A stretch of 64,000 nt of DNA from NCBI RefSeq assembly GCF_000745235.1, contig NZ_JQNL01000001.1, positions 3,900,001 through 3,964,000 of the forward strand. Reading direction: 5' to 3'. This DNA is from Luteibacter mycovicinus. Its GTDB lineage: Bacteria; Pseudomonadota; Gammaproteobacteria; Xanthomonadales; Rhodanobacteraceae. Within the stretch, counting starts at the first letter, position 1, and each line of letters begins with the position of its first letter. Both the position numbers and the translations under genes were made by a program. A model generated the notes under the pieces. The model saw only the letters and a program-made list of their open reading frames with translations, was not told the DNA's origin and ran no database searches. This document shows positions 43,666 to 52,875 of the stretch, in pieces.

Positions 43666-44643
43666 ATGCGTTCCCGTGCACTCCAGGCCGTCGCGATCGC
43701 GCTGCTCTCCGCGCTGTTCTTCACGCTGACCTATGTCCTCAACCGCGCCGTCGTCAGTGGGGGTGGGCACTGGCAGTGGGCGGTGATCCTTCGTTACCTG
43801 ATCACGCTGCCGCTGCTCGCGGCGGTTCTGCCGTTTCGGGGCGGGCTGGGTTCGCTTCCTCGCGAACTTCGCTCGCATACGCGCACGTGGCTCATCTGGA
43901 GCAGCATCGGCTTCGTGCTGTTCGGCCTGCCGCTCACCTGGGCGGCCAGCAGCGGTCCGTCGTGGCTCGTGGCGGGAAGCTTCCAGACGACCGTTCTCGC
44001 CGGACCCTTGCTTGCCCCCTTCATCTATCGCGATGAGCGTGCTCGCTGGCACGTCGGCGCCTTGTCGATTGGCGCCCTGATCGTCATCGGCGTGATGTTG
44101 CTGCAGCTCGGCAATGCCCGCGGATCGCTCGACGCGTCGGCGTGGCTGGCCGTCGGCGCGGTCGTCCTGGCTGCCTTCGCCTATCCGCTGGGCAACCGGA
44201 AAATCCTGTTGCATCTCGAGCGCACCGGCACGCGCCTCGGTGCCGTGCAGCGGGTGTTCGGGATGACGCTGGCGAGCTGGCCCCTCTGGATCGTCCTTGC
44301 GGTCGCCACGTGGTTCAGCATCGGGCCGCCGTCCTGGCGGGAGATCTGGCTGGCCGGTGGCGTGGCGTTGTCGTCCGGTGTCATTGCGACGGTGCTGTTT
44401 TTCCACGCGACCGAGATGGTCGGTCGCCAGCCGACCGCGCTGGCCGGCGTGGAAGCCATGCAGGCCGCCGAGCTGCTGTTCGCGACGGTCATCGGCGTGA
44501 TCTTCCTGCACGAAGCCGTGCCGGGCCCGATGGCCGCCATCGGCGCGGTCGCCATCATCGTGGGCATCGCCTTGTTTGCCTGGGTCAGCGGCAGGGAAGG
44601 GCACGTCGCCCCGGACGAGGTCGCCGCCGACCGGGGCGCTTGA
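43666..44643 (+). CDS. EmrE-like drug/metabolite transporter (DMT superfamily)
   Basis: 325 aa, about ten membrane helices in two EamA-like repeats. Start ATG 43666 (MRSRALQAVAIALLSALFFT) is preceded by AAGGT; the upstream frame belongs to the previous gene. Stretches such as GSFQTTVLAGPLLAPFIYRDE and ALAGVEAMQAAELLFATVIG match the multidrug-resistance-efflux branch of the DMT family. The substrate cannot be predicted. Confidence 0.85.
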   Translation: MRSRALQAVAIALLSALFFTLTYVLNRAVVSGGGHWQWAVILRYLITLPLLAAVLPFRGGLGSLPRELRSHTRTWLIWSSIGFVLFGLPLTWAASSGPSWLVAGSFQTTVLAGPLLAPFIYRDERARWHVGALSIGALIVIGVMLLQLGNARGSLDASAWLAVGAVVLAAFAYPLGNRKILLHLERTGTRLGAVQRVFGMTLASWPLWIVLAVATWFSIGPPSWREIWLAGGVALSSGVIATVLFFHATEMVGRQPTALAGVEAMQAAELLFATVIGVIFLHEAVPGPMAAIGAVAIIVGIALFAWVSGREGHVAPDEVAADRGA

Positions 44644-44695
44644 CGCCATCGCGACACGGGAAGCGTACGCTGCTCCCATCGTCCGGAGGTATGCC

Positions 44696-45157
44696 ATGAA
44701 ACCTGTCGCTATCGCTTTCCTGCTGCTCGGTTTCAGCGTCGCCGCGTCCGCCGCCCAGACGCCTCCCGGTACCCACGGCGAGCGCGCGCCGGCAGCTGAG
44801 CCTATGAAGCGTTTTGCCTGGCGTGACGAAGCCGCGGGTTACACCTTCGTCGCTCCGCCACGCTGGACGGGCAAGGTAACGGCGGTGCCACTGGATTCCG
44901 CGGCACTCGCGAAGTCGGGTGCGACCAGCGGCGTGCGTTTCGTCGCGGGTTCGAAGACGTTGCTGGTGCTGCTGTCGTCCGATGACGAGCGGGCGCATGC
45001 GATGGCGACGTCCGGGGCACGCGAGTTGTCGCGTAACGACGGGCACGTGCTCTCGGTCAAAACCGAGGCCGAATCCGGCTCTCTGGCGCTGACCGAGCAG
45101 GAGCTCGCGGATGCGGTGCAGTGGGACGGTGCCGCTTCGGGCACCGCAGTGCGCTAG
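44696..45157 (+). CDS. Hypothetical periplasmic protein
   Basis: 153 aa. Signal peptide MKPVAIAFLLLGFSVAASAA, CGGAGGT ribosome-binding site. The mature part starts with a disordered Pro/Ala/Glu stretch and then a PsbP/DcrB-like opening (WRDEAAGYTFVAPPRWTGKV) and a globular strand-helix region (SKTLLVLLSSDDERAHAMAT). The likeness to the PsbP/DcrB fold is a hint only. Confidence 0.68.
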   Translation: MKPVAIAFLLLGFSVAASAAQTPPGTHGERAPAAEPMKRFAWRDEAAGYTFVAPPRWTGKVTAVPLDSAALAKSGATSGVRFVAGSKTLLVLLSSDDERAHAMATSGARELSRNDGHVLSVKTEAESGSLALTEQELADAVQWDGAASGTAVR

Positions 45158-45335
45158 CGCCTACGCGCTGGCACGTCGCCGGATACGCGGTCACCGAACT
45201 GCCAGTCACGTTGCACGTCTCGCAACGGGTCTCTTATTGATACGCAGGACATATCGAAGCGGACGCGTTCGGGTATCGATTCGACTTAATTCAGGGTCTA
45301 GCCTTATTCCCATGGCTCATTCCCTGGAGGTTCCC

Positions 45336-46571
45336 GTGGACGGCTCGTCCCCCGCCGCGTCGGCGGTCATCGTCGATCGACGCATCCGTCATGGCACGCC
45401 GGCATTCCGGCGCACCAATCTGGCCTTGTTCTCATCGGGTTTCGCCACCTTCGGCCTGCTCTACTGCGTCCAGCCGCTCATGCCCGCGTTCTCTCACGGG
45501 TTCGGGGTGGACGCGGCGAGCAGCAGTCTGTCGTTGTCGCTGACGACCGGCGTACTGGCGGTGGCCATGCTGTTCGCGGGGGCGATCTCGGATGCGTTCG
45601 GTCGAAAGCCGATCATGCTGGCGTCGTTGCTGGGTTCGTCGATTCTCGTGTTGCTTTCCGCCATGGCGCCGACCTGGGGCTCGTTCCTGGTAATCCGAGC
45701 GTTGCTCGGCATCACGCTGGCAGGGCTACCCGCGGTCGCCATGACGTATGTGAGCGAGGAGATTCACGGCGATTCGCTGGGCTTCGCGATGGGTCTCTAC
45801 ATCGGCGGTAACGCCATTGGCGGCATGGGTGGGCGACTGATCTCCGGTTTCGCCGCGGATCATTCGTCGTGGCGTGTCGCCGTGGCGGTGATCGGCGTGC
45901 TTGGTCTCCTTGCGTCGTATCTCGTATTCCGCGGCCTGCCCGCCTCCGTGCATTTCGAGAAGCGTCGCGCCCATCCGCGTGCGTTGCTCGCGTCGTTCGG
46001 TTCGCTGTGGCGCGACAAGGGTCTGCCGTGGCTGTTCGCTGAGGGCTTCCTGCTGATGGGCGCCTTCGTCACGATCTACAACTACGTGTCGTATCGCCTG
46101 CTTGCGCCGCCGTTCTCACTGTCGCAGTCGCACGTGGGTGCGATCTTCATGGTGTACCTGATCGGTGTGGGCAGCTCGGCGTGGATGGGCTCACTGGCTG
46201 GCAAGCTGGGACGTCGCCGTGTGCTTTGGACGACCTTCGTGATCATGCTGGCAGGCGTGGCGCTGACCGCGAGCTCATCGCTGCGGGCCATCGTCGCCGG
46301 TATCGCGATGCTGACCTTCGGTTTCTTCGGTGGGCACTCGATCGCCAGCAGCTGGGTGGGCAGGCGCGCGGTGTATGCCAAGGCGCACGCCTCGTCCTTT
46401 TACCTGTTTTCGTACTACATGGGTTCGAGCATCGCCGGATCGGTCGGTGGTCTCGCCTGGACGCATGGAGGCTGGAATGGCGTAGCGGGTTACGCGGCTC
46501 TGCTCGTGCTCGGTGGCCTCGCCATCGCCTTGAAGCTGCGCACGCTTACGCCTTCAGCATCAGCTTCGTAA
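45336..46571 (+). CDS. MFS transporter, YnfM-type
   Basis: 411 aa, 12 membrane helices. GTG start at 45336 is preferred: CTGGAGG lies 5 nt before it, while ATG 45312 has no ribosome-binding site and would read through that box. Motifs: LFAGAISDAFGRKPIMLASL (motif A), RALLGITLAGLPAVAMTYVS (motif B region), and GAIFMVYLIGVGSSAWMGSL. The adjacent convergent LysR gene mirrors the E. coli ynfM-ynfL pairing, though there the genes are divergent. Substrate unknown. Confidence 0.85.
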   Translation: MDGSSPAASAVIVDRRIRHGTPAFRRTNLALFSSGFATFGLLYCVQPLMPAFSHGFGVDAASSSLSLSLTTGVLAVAMLFAGAISDAFGRKPIMLASLLGSSILVLLSAMAPTWGSFLVIRALLGITLAGLPAVAMTYVSEEIHGDSLGFAMGLYIGGNAIGGMGGRLISGFAADHSSWRVAVAVIGVLGLLASYLVFRGLPASVHFEKRRAHPRALLASFGSLWRDKGLPWLFAEGFLLMGAFVTIYNYVSYRLLAPPFSLSQSHVGAIFMVYLIGVGSSAWMGSLAGKLGRRRVLWTTFVIMLAGVALTASSSLRAIVAGIAMLTFGFFGGHSIASSWVGRRAVYAKAHASSFYLFSYYMGSSIAGSVGGLAWTHGGWNGVAGYAALLVLGGLAIALKLRTLTPSASAS

Positions 46572-47436
46572 AGGCTCTGACCAGCGGCGAGGTGTCGTCG
46601 CGGCGATGCGTGACGTGGATCGCGCTCGCCGCGTCAGGCGAATCGATGGCGACATAGGCGACGCCGTCGACGCGGACGTGGCGCAGGGAGTCAGGCAATA
46701 CGGCGACGCCCATGCCCGCGGCGACGAGGCCGATCATCGTCGATGATTCACCGGCCTCCTGTGCGATGCGCGGCGCGAAGCCCGCATTGCGACACATCGT
46801 CAGCAACTGATCGTGTACGCCGGTACCGGCGGCACGGCTGAACACGACGAAGCGTTCGTCGGCGAGTTCTTCCATGCGCAGCTTGCGACGTTTGCGCTTC
46901 GCCAGGGGATGGTCCGCACGAAGCACGGCTACCAGCGGGTCGTCGACGAGCTTGTGCGAAACCAGCGGGGCGGGCAGCTTGCCGCCGCGAAGCAAACCGA
47001 TCTGCTGGCGATCGTCGAGCAGGCACTCGACCTGCTGCAGCGTATTCCGCTCGACAAGCACCAGCCGCACGGCGGGATACGCATCGCGAAACGCGCGGAT
47101 GGCCTGAGGAAATTTTTCGATGAGCGGCGTGGACCGGGTGAAGGCGACATGCAGTTCGCCGATCTCGCCGCGCTCGGCACGACGTGCCATGTCGGCGGCG
47201 TCGACGACGCGCGTGACGATGTCGCGGGCGGCATCCAGGTAAACCCGGCCTGCGTCGGTCAGCTCGACGCGGCGGTTGGTACGGCGCAGCAGTCGCAGGC
47301 CCAGCATGGTCTCCAGATCGCGGATCTGCTGACTGAGCGGCGGCTGGGACATGCCCAGCCGCTCGGCGGCGCGGCTGAAATGGAGCTCGTCGGCGACGGC
47401 GATGAAGTAGCGCAGATGCCGCAGCTCGATGCTCAT
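46546..47436 (-). CDS. LysR-family transcriptional regulator
   Basis: 296 aa. N-terminal winged HTH (LRHLRYFIAVADELHFSRAA, then RLGMSQPPLSQQIRDLETML) and the two-lobed effector domain (ELHVAFTRSTPLIEKFPQAI, LVAAGMGVAVLPDSLRHV). Its 3' end overlaps the end of the MFS gene by 26 nt on the opposite strand. The likely target is that transporter; this is from proximity. Confidence 0.9.
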   Translation of the reverse strand: MSIELRHLRYFIAVADELHFSRAAERLGMSQPPLSQQIRDLETMLGLRLLRRTNRRVELTDAGRVYLDAARDIVTRVVDAADMARRAERGEIGELHVAFTRSTPLIEKFPQAIRAFRDAYPAVRLVLVERNTLQQVECLLDDRQQIGLLRGGKLPAPLVSHKLVDDPLVAVLRADHPLAKRKRRKLRMEELADERFVVFSRAAGTGVHDQLLTMCRNAGFAPRIAQEAGESSTMIGLVAAGMGVAVLPDSLRHVRVDGVAYVAIDSPDAASAIHVTHRRDDTSPLVRAFTKLMLKA

Positions 47437-47440
47437 GGGG

Positions 47441-48307
47441 TCAGTCCGGACGGACGCGGATCAGGCCTTCCTGCGCGGTGGAAGCCACGAGCACGCCGTC
47501 GCGCGTGTAGATCATGCCGCGTGCCAGGCCGCGTGCTCCCTGCGACGTCGGGCTGTCGAAGGAATAGAGCAGCCAGTCGTCGATGCGGAACGGGCGGTGG
47601 AACCACAGCGCGTGATCCAGGCTCGCCATCTGCATGTTGCGCGTCAGGTAAGAGATCCCGTGGGGCAGGGTGGCGGTGCCGATCAGATGGAAGTCCGACG
47701 CATAGGCGAGCAAGGCCTGGTGCAGGCCGAGCGCGTCCCCGATCGGCGCGGTCAGGCGAAACCAGATGTGCTGATAAGGCGGGCGCTTGGCCGGACGCAG
47801 TTCGTCGCGCGGCCAGACGTGGCGGAACTCGAAAGGTCCGTCGATGCCGAGCCAGCGCTGAGTTTTCTCCGGCAGACGGCTGAGCTGTTCGGCGGTCATC
47901 GCCGGCATGGGCTCGACGTCTTCCGGCGCGGGAACCTCGGGCATCGACATCTGGTGTTCGTAGCCGGTCTCCGGCACCTGAAACGAGATGGAGCCGTTGA
48001 GGATGGGCTGGCCGTGCTGGATGGCGACGACGCGGCGGGCCGAGAACGAACCACCGTCGCGTGTGCGCTCGACGCTGTAGACGATCGGCGCGTTGATGTC
48101 GCCGGCACGCAGGAAGTAGGCGTGCAGCGAGTGGGCCTCACGGCTCGGGTCCACGGTGCGCTGAGCGGCGGACAGCGCCTGGCCCAGCACCTGGCCGCCG
48201 AAGACGAATTTGGTGCCGATGTCCCGGCTCTGGCCGCGGAAGAGGTTGTCTTCGAGACGTTCGAGCTCGAGCAGCTCGACGAGTTCGCCGACGTGGTTGT
48301 CCGTCAT
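47441..48307 (-). CDS. tesB: Acyl-CoA thioesterase II
   Basis: 288 aa double hot-dog thioesterase. Start ATG 48307 has AGGTAAC upstream; the frame extends 10 codons further without support. Motifs: FVFGGQVLGQALSAAQRTV, AHSLHAYFLRAGD, GGSFSARRVVAIQHG in the first half and SLDHALWFHRPFRIDDWLLY (catalytic Asp) in the second; length equals E. coli TesB. It hydrolyses medium- and long-chain acyl-CoAs. Its stop is 4 nt before the LysR gene start, so both may share a transcript. Confidence 0.94.
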   Translation of the reverse strand: MTDNHVGELVELLELERLEDNLFRGQSRDIGTKFVFGGQVLGQALSAAQRTVDPSREAHSLHAYFLRAGDINAPIVYSVERTRDGGSFSARRVVAIQHGQPILNGSISFQVPETGYEHQMSMPEVPAPEDVEPMPAMTAEQLSRLPEKTQRWLGIDGPFEFRHVWPRDELRPAKRPPYQHIWFRLTAPIGDALGLHQALLAYASDFHLIGTATLPHGISYLTRNMQMASLDHALWFHRPFRIDDWLLYSFDSPTSQGARGLARGMIYTRDGVLVASTAQEGLIRVRPD

Positions 48308-48358
48308 GGGGTTACCTGGTGTGCGGGGTGGCGACATGGTCGGAAAGTATAACGGGCC

Positions 48359-48916
48359 TCAGCCTTCGAGCCGTCCGAGGCGGCCGGCGTCGTACGCGCG
48401 CGACCACGGGAATTGCGGGCCCGGATCGCGCTTGCGCGGCACGCTGTTTTCCTCATCGTCGCTGGCCGGCACCAGCGCGGTATCGAGGTCTTCGTGGCCG
48501 GCGATGTGGCGCAGCGACGGAAAGCGGACGACCAGTTCGTCCAGCAGGTCGCGCAGGGCGGCGATCTGCTCGGGCGGGTAGGGCTCGGTCATTTCCTGCT
48601 TCGCGGAGTGGAACCAGTCCGGGTACCGGCCGAGGTTGACGAGCTCGATGCCGATCGATCGCGGGTTGTAGCCGCGGGTGTGATTGGCCACGCGGTTCGG
48701 GTCGACGTAGCAGAGGATCGAGCCGTCGCGGTCGATGTAGTAATGCCCGCTGGCGCCGGTGCCGCGATCTTCGTACAGCACGCGCTCGCCGTATTCCCTT
48801 GCCATGGCCAGGTCGGGCAGCTCGGTGCAGTGGATGACCACCAGGTCGACGGTGTCGGGCGCCCGCTCGGGGAGCAGGCGTTCATAGGGCAGGGGGGCGT
48901 AAAGTATGTCGATCAT
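48359..48916 (-). CDS. N-acetylmuramyl-L-alanine amidase, AmpD-like
   Basis: 185 aa Amidase_2 zinc enzyme. The ligands are visible: VVIHCTELPD (first His), ANHTRGYNPRSIGIELVN (second His) and the C-terminal KRDPGPQFPW (Asp). No signal peptide, so it is cytoplasmic like AmpD, which cleaves anhydro-muropeptides during wall recycling and so sets beta-lactamase induction. Start ATG 48916; the longer frame to 49495 is antisense shadow. Divergent from the hydrolase gene at 48962. Confidence 0.88.
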   Translation of the reverse strand: MIDILYAPLPYERLLPERAPDTVDLVVIHCTELPDLAMAREYGERVLYEDRGTGASGHYYIDRDGSILCYVDPNRVANHTRGYNPRSIGIELVNLGRYPDWFHSAKQEMTEPYPPEQIAALRDLLDELVVRFPSLRHIAGHEDLDTALVPASDDEENSVPRKRDPGPQFPWSRAYDAGRLGRLEG

Positions 48917-48961
48917 GGCGCTTTGATAACATAGGCGGTCATTCCGCGTACGGAGTCCGCC

Positions 48962-49480
48962 ATGCGCGGCAACATCATTCTTTCCCACGGGTCCGATTCC
49001 GGTCCCGACGCCACCAAGGTGAGCGCGCTGGCCGCCGTGGCCGAATCGCTCGGCTGGACCACGGTCCGCCCCGATTACCGCGACGACGACGCCCTCGGCC
49101 ATGCCGGTTGCGTCGATCCGCGTCTGGCACGCCTGGCCGAGGCGGTCGCCGCGTCGCCCGCGCCGCCGGTCCTCGTCGGGTCCAGCATGGGTGCGTTCGT
49201 CTCCGGCCTGGCCTCGCTGGACGCCCCGGTCGCCGGTCTGTTCCTGCTGGCCCTGCCGGCACGCATCCCCGGCTACGGTCGCGCGTTCGCCACCGCCACC
49301 GGCGTGCCGTCGTTCCTCATCCATGGCTATGCGGACGACGTCTGCCCCGTCGATGAGGCCATCGGCTACGCCCGTGCCCACGCGTCGCCGCTGCTGCTGG
49401 TGCAGGACGACCATCGCCTGAGCGATTCGCTGCCCGATATCGAGGCCGAGTTCCGCCGTTTCCTCGGAGGCCTGGCATGA
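48962..49480 (+). CDS. Small alpha/beta-hydrolase
   Basis: 172 aa. Short alpha/beta-hydrolase fold of the YcfP/RBBP9-like kind: NIILSHGSDSGP opening, nucleophile VLVGSSMGAF, acid in IHGYADDVCPVD, and the final His in VQDDHRLSD. The small size leaves no lid domain. It overlaps rlmKL by 4 nt, so the two are coupled. The substrate is unknown. Confidence 0.84.
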   Translation: MRGNIILSHGSDSGPDATKVSALAAVAESLGWTTVRPDYRDDDALGHAGCVDPRLARLAEAVAASPAPPVLVGSSMGAFVSGLASLDAPVAGLFLLALPARIPGYGRAFATATGVPSFLIHGYADDVCPVDEAIGYARAHASPLLLVQDDHRLSDSLPDIEAEFRRFLGGLA

Positions 49481-51621
49481 GCCACTTCTTCGCAACCTGT
49501 CCCAAGGGCCTGGAATACCTGCTCAAGGACGAACTGATCGCCCTCGGCGCTGGCGACGTGCGCGAGGCGCTGGCTGGCGTGTCGTTCACCGGCAGCATCG
49601 AGACGGCCTACCGGGCCTGCCTGTGGTCGCGTATGGCCAGCCGCGTGCTCCTGCCGCTGGCCGAGTTCGACGCCGCCGACCAGGACGCTCTGTACGCGGG
49701 CGTGCAGGACATCGACTGGTCCGAGCACCTGGCGCCGCACGGCACCATGGCCGTGGACGCCAACACGGCGCAGAGCAAGCTCAACCACAGCCAGTTCATC
49801 GCGTTGAAGACCAAGGACGCCATCGTCGACCAGTTCCGCGCCGCCAGCGGTGCGCGCCCCGATGTGGACCCGGAAGAACCCGATCTGCGCGTCAACGTGC
49901 GCCTGCGCCGCGACCGCGCCACCCTGTCCATCGACCTTTCGGGTCTGCCGCTGCATCGCCGTAACTGGCGCGAGCAGCAGGGCGAGGCTCCGCTGAAGGA
50001 GAATCTCGCCGCCGCCATGCTCGTCCGTGCCCAGTGGCCGCGGATCTACGCCGAAGGCGGCGCGCTGGTCGACCCGATGTGCGGCTCGGGCACTCTCCTG
50101 ATCGAGGGCGCCCTGATGGCTGCCGACGTGGCGCCGGGCTTGCGTCGCGACTACTTCGGTTTCCTGGGCTGGGCAAAGCACGACTATTCGCTGTGGCGCA
50201 CGATTTACGACGAGGCCAGGGCTCGCGCCGAGGAAGGCCTGCGCGCCCTGCGTCCGGTGTTCTTCGGCAGCGATTCGGATGCGCACATGGTCCAGACCGC
50301 GAAGCGCAATGCGCAGAGCGCGGGCGTCGCCGGTTTCGTTCATCTGGACAAGCGCGACGCCGTGCATGTCGCGCCGCCGCCGGAGACCGCGCTGGGTCTG
50401 GTCATCACTAACCCGCCTTACGGCGAGCGTCTGGGCGACCGCGCCGAGTTGCCGGTGCTCTACCGCGACCTCGGCCAGGCGCTGAAGGATCGTTTTCAGG
50501 GCTGGCGTGCCGCCATTCTGGCCGGTGACGAGGAGCTGGGCCGCGCCCTCCGCCTCAGCCCGGACAAGCGCTACGTGCTGTTCAACGGCGCGCTCGAGAC
50601 GCCGCTGCTGACCTTCGCGCTGCGTCCGCGCGATGCGGCGCCCCGCGAGGCCAGGCCGCTGTCGGCCGGCGCGGAGATGCTGAAGAACCGTCTCGAGAAG
50701 AACGTCCGCCATTTGCGCAAGCGGCTGACCCGCGAGGGCATCACCTGCTGGCGCGCATACGACCAGGACCTGCCGGAGTACGCGGCGGCGATTGACGTCT
50801 ACGAGGACTGGCTGCACATTCAGGAATACAAGGCGCCACAGGACGTGCCGGTCGATGTGGCACGCATCCGCATGCGCGAGATCGGTCGCGTGGCCAGCGA
50901 AGTCTTCGGGATTCCCCGCGAGCGGATCGCCGTGAAGACGCGCGAGCGCGGCAAGGGCGGCTCCAAATACGGTCAGTTCGACCACAAGGGCGAATTTGTC
51001 GAAGTGGGTGAGGGCGGCCTGCGCTTCCTGATCAACCCGACCGACTACCTCGACACGGGCCTGTTCCTCGATCACCGCCTGGTCCGGGCCAAGATCCGTG
51101 AGCTTGCCCCCGGTAAGCATTTTCTCAACCTGTTTGCGTATACGGGTACGGCCAGCGTCTACGCGGCGGCCGGCGACGCGCGCGACACGACGACGGTCGA
51201 CCTGTCGGGCACCTACCTCGACTGGGCATCGCGTAATCTCGCGCTGAACGGCTTTGAGGGCGCACGTCACCGGCTGGTGCAGGAAGATTCCCTCACCTTC
51301 CTCGAGAAGCGCTCGATGCAGTACGGGCTGATCTACGTCGACCCGCCGACGTTCTCCAATTCCAAGCGGGCCGACGACTTCGACGTCCAGCGCGATCACG
51401 TCAAGCTGCTGATGCTCTGCCTGGACCGCCTGTTGCCGGACGGGGTCATTGTTTTTTCGAACAATTTCCGCCGGTTCCAGCTTGACAAAGCCGCCCTCGA
51501 ACCCCATTTCTCCATTGAAGACTGGAGTGCTCCAAGCATCCCGTTCGACTTCGCCCGCCGCCACAACATCCATGGCTGCTGGCTGCTTCGGAAGCCGTAC
51601 GTGAATCCGTGGAAAACGTGA
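49477..51621 (+). CDS. rlmL: Bifunctional 23S rRNA methyltransferase RlmKL
   Basis: 714 aa. THUMP domain (residues ~45-155), then the RlmL (m2G2445) methyltransferase with DPMCGSGTLLIEGALMA and ITNPPYGERLG, then the RlmK (m7G2069) methyltransferase with FLNLFAYTGTASVYAAAGDA and LIYVDPPTFSNSK. Both SAM-binding cores and both catalytic motifs are intact; length matches E. coli (702 aa). It opens with MSHFFATCPKGLEYLLKDEL. Modifies precursor 50S rRNA. Confidence 0.96.
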   Translation: MSHFFATCPKGLEYLLKDELIALGAGDVREALAGVSFTGSIETAYRACLWSRMASRVLLPLAEFDAADQDALYAGVQDIDWSEHLAPHGTMAVDANTAQSKLNHSQFIALKTKDAIVDQFRAASGARPDVDPEEPDLRVNVRLRRDRATLSIDLSGLPLHRRNWREQQGEAPLKENLAAAMLVRAQWPRIYAEGGALVDPMCGSGTLLIEGALMAADVAPGLRRDYFGFLGWAKHDYSLWRTIYDEARARAEEGLRALRPVFFGSDSDAHMVQTAKRNAQSAGVAGFVHLDKRDAVHVAPPPETALGLVITNPPYGERLGDRAELPVLYRDLGQALKDRFQGWRAAILAGDEELGRALRLSPDKRYVLFNGALETPLLTFALRPRDAAPREARPLSAGAEMLKNRLEKNVRHLRKRLTREGITCWRAYDQDLPEYAAAIDVYEDWLHIQEYKAPQDVPVDVARIRMREIGRVASEVFGIPRERIAVKTRERGKGGSKYGQFDHKGEFVEVGEGGLRFLINPTDYLDTGLFLDHRLVRAKIRELAPGKHFLNLFAYTGTASVYAAAGDARDTTTVDLSGTYLDWASRNLALNGFEGARHRLVQEDSLTFLEKRSMQYGLIYVDPPTFSNSKRADDFDVQRDHVKLLMLCLDRLLPDGVIVFSNNFRRFQLDKAALEPHFSIEDWSAPSIPFDFARRHNIHGCWLLRKPYVNPWKT

Positions 51622-51698
51622 ATTGAGAGTGTAGAAAACTTCAGATTGGATTCAGTGGCAGAGCGCGAATCTGCGCTCAACACCCGGAGGTAACTGTC

Positions 51699-52115
51699 AT
51701 GAAAGGTAAGTTCGTAAAGTCCGCCCTCGTCCTCGCCGCTGCGGGTCTGATGGCGTTCGCTCCCGGCGCGTTCGCGCGTGGTGGGTATTACGGCGGCTAC
51801 CATGGTGGCGGTTACGGCTACCACGGCGGTGGTTACTATGGCGGTCGTGGCGGTTATTACGGTCGCGGTCACTACGACCACGCCGGCCGCTGGATCGCTG
51901 GCGCGATCGTCGCCGGTGCGGTGGTGGGTCTGGTCGCGAACGCGACGGCACCGCGCACCGTCGTGTACGACAACGGCCCGACGTATTACGCGCCGCGCCG
52001 CACGGTGGTTTACGAGGACGCGCCGCCGGTGGTGACCCGCCGCGTGACCACCACGACCACCTATGTGGACGATGGTTACGGTGGCACGCGCTACATCCGC
52101 GACGACGGGTATTGA
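51699..52115 (+). CDS. Gly/Tyr-rich exported protein
   Basis: 138 aa. Signal peptide MKGKFVKSALVLAAAGLMAF, cut near AFA. The next ~40 residues are a Gly-Tyr-His repeat tract (YYGGYHGGGYGYHGGGYYGG), then one hydrophobic helix (WIAGAIVAGAVVGLVANAT) and a Tyr/Thr/Arg tail. Proteins of this kind are common in the envelopes of Lysobacterales, often cell-surface or stress-related, with no known role. The Gly/Tyr/His tract could bind metal or aggregate. Own terminator follows. Confidence 0.8.
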   Translation: MKGKFVKSALVLAAAGLMAFAPGAFARGGYYGGYHGGGYGYHGGGYYGGRGGYYGRGHYDHAGRWIAGAIVAGAVVGLVANATAPRTVVYDNGPTYYAPRRTVVYEDAPPVVTRRVTTTTTYVDDGYGGTRYIRDDGY

Positions 52116-52159
52116 TCGTCGGCAGTCGCTGAATCAGCAGTCGCTGAAACGTTAAGAGA

Positions 52160-52189
52160 GAGGCCCGGCATTGCCGGGCCTCTTTTTTT
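52160..52189 (+). terminator. Terminator after the Gly/Tyr-rich gene
   Basis: Arms GAGGCCCGGC (52160-52169) and GCCGGGCCTC (52173-52182) with a 3-nt loop, then a run of seven T. Confidence 0.92.
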
Positions 52190-52252
52190 GGTCCGCTCTG
52201 GAAGACGGTCGCGCTGGAGACAGCTGAGGGCCAGTGAGCGGACCGGGTCACG

Positions 52253-52693
52253 TCAGCGCACGGCCCCATTCGGCTCCGCGCCCGACCCACGCCGCTTCGC
52301 CTTCTTCTTCAGTGTCTCGAACTGCGCCTTGTCGATGGTCTCCACCGACTGGATCTGGCACGGTGGATCGTCTCGTCGCACGATCTTCTCGTCGATCCCG
52401 CCGCAGATGCGCATCTCGCCCATGGCCTTGTCGCTGTTGGACGATTTGAAGTGGATGCCTCCCCCAAGATCCATGCGCGGGCAGTCCGTGCTGGTCTTGA
52501 CGAGGAAGTGATTGGGCCCATTGCGCACGGCCACCGTACGGGCGTCGGCGACGGCCCATTCGTTGATACGGTCGGTACGCATGCAGTCGTTGAATGGAAG
52601 CTCGTTGCGCGGCACTGGCGGGGCGTTCTGGGCATGCGCGGACGAGGCACAGGCAAGCAGCACGGAAGCGGCGATCAGGGTGCGGACATTCAC
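52253..52693 (-). CDS. DUF6491-family exported protein
   Basis: 146 aa. Signal peptide MNVRTLIAASVLLACASSAH (cut near AHA). The mature part has the DUF6491 pattern: FNDCMRTDRINEWAVADART, VRNGPNHFLVKTSTDCPRMD and CGGIDEKIVRRDDPPCQIQS, with four cysteines likely in two disulfides. The family is largely restricted to Lysobacterales and has no known function. The C terminus is basic (KKKAKRRGSG). Confidence 0.85.
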   Translation of the reverse strand: MNVRTLIAASVLLACASSAHAQNAPPVPRNELPFNDCMRTDRINEWAVADARTVAVRNGPNHFLVKTSTDCPRMDLGGGIHFKSSNSDKAMGEMRICGGIDEKIVRRDDPPCQIQSVETIDKAQFETLKKKAKRRGSGAEPNGAVR

Positions 52694-52875
52694 GGCGTGG
52701 TCCTCCGGGGGAATGTCTCACGTTAAGCCCGAAACGGCCTGGAAGCGAGAGGGGACAGGGCCGGGTGCACCTTTCGTTAAGGTCGTGAAGAGGTGTGCTC
52801 ACATTCGTTGAACGTTTGCTCGGCCATCCTTTCCGTCATGACTGACGCTCTTTCGGCCGCACAGGAGGCCAGCGC

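Noticed and set aside
49366..51573. A 735-codon minus-strand frame opposite rlmKL
   Set aside because: It mirrors a complete bifunctional methyltransferase, has no recognisable domain, and its composition is typical of antisense frames.
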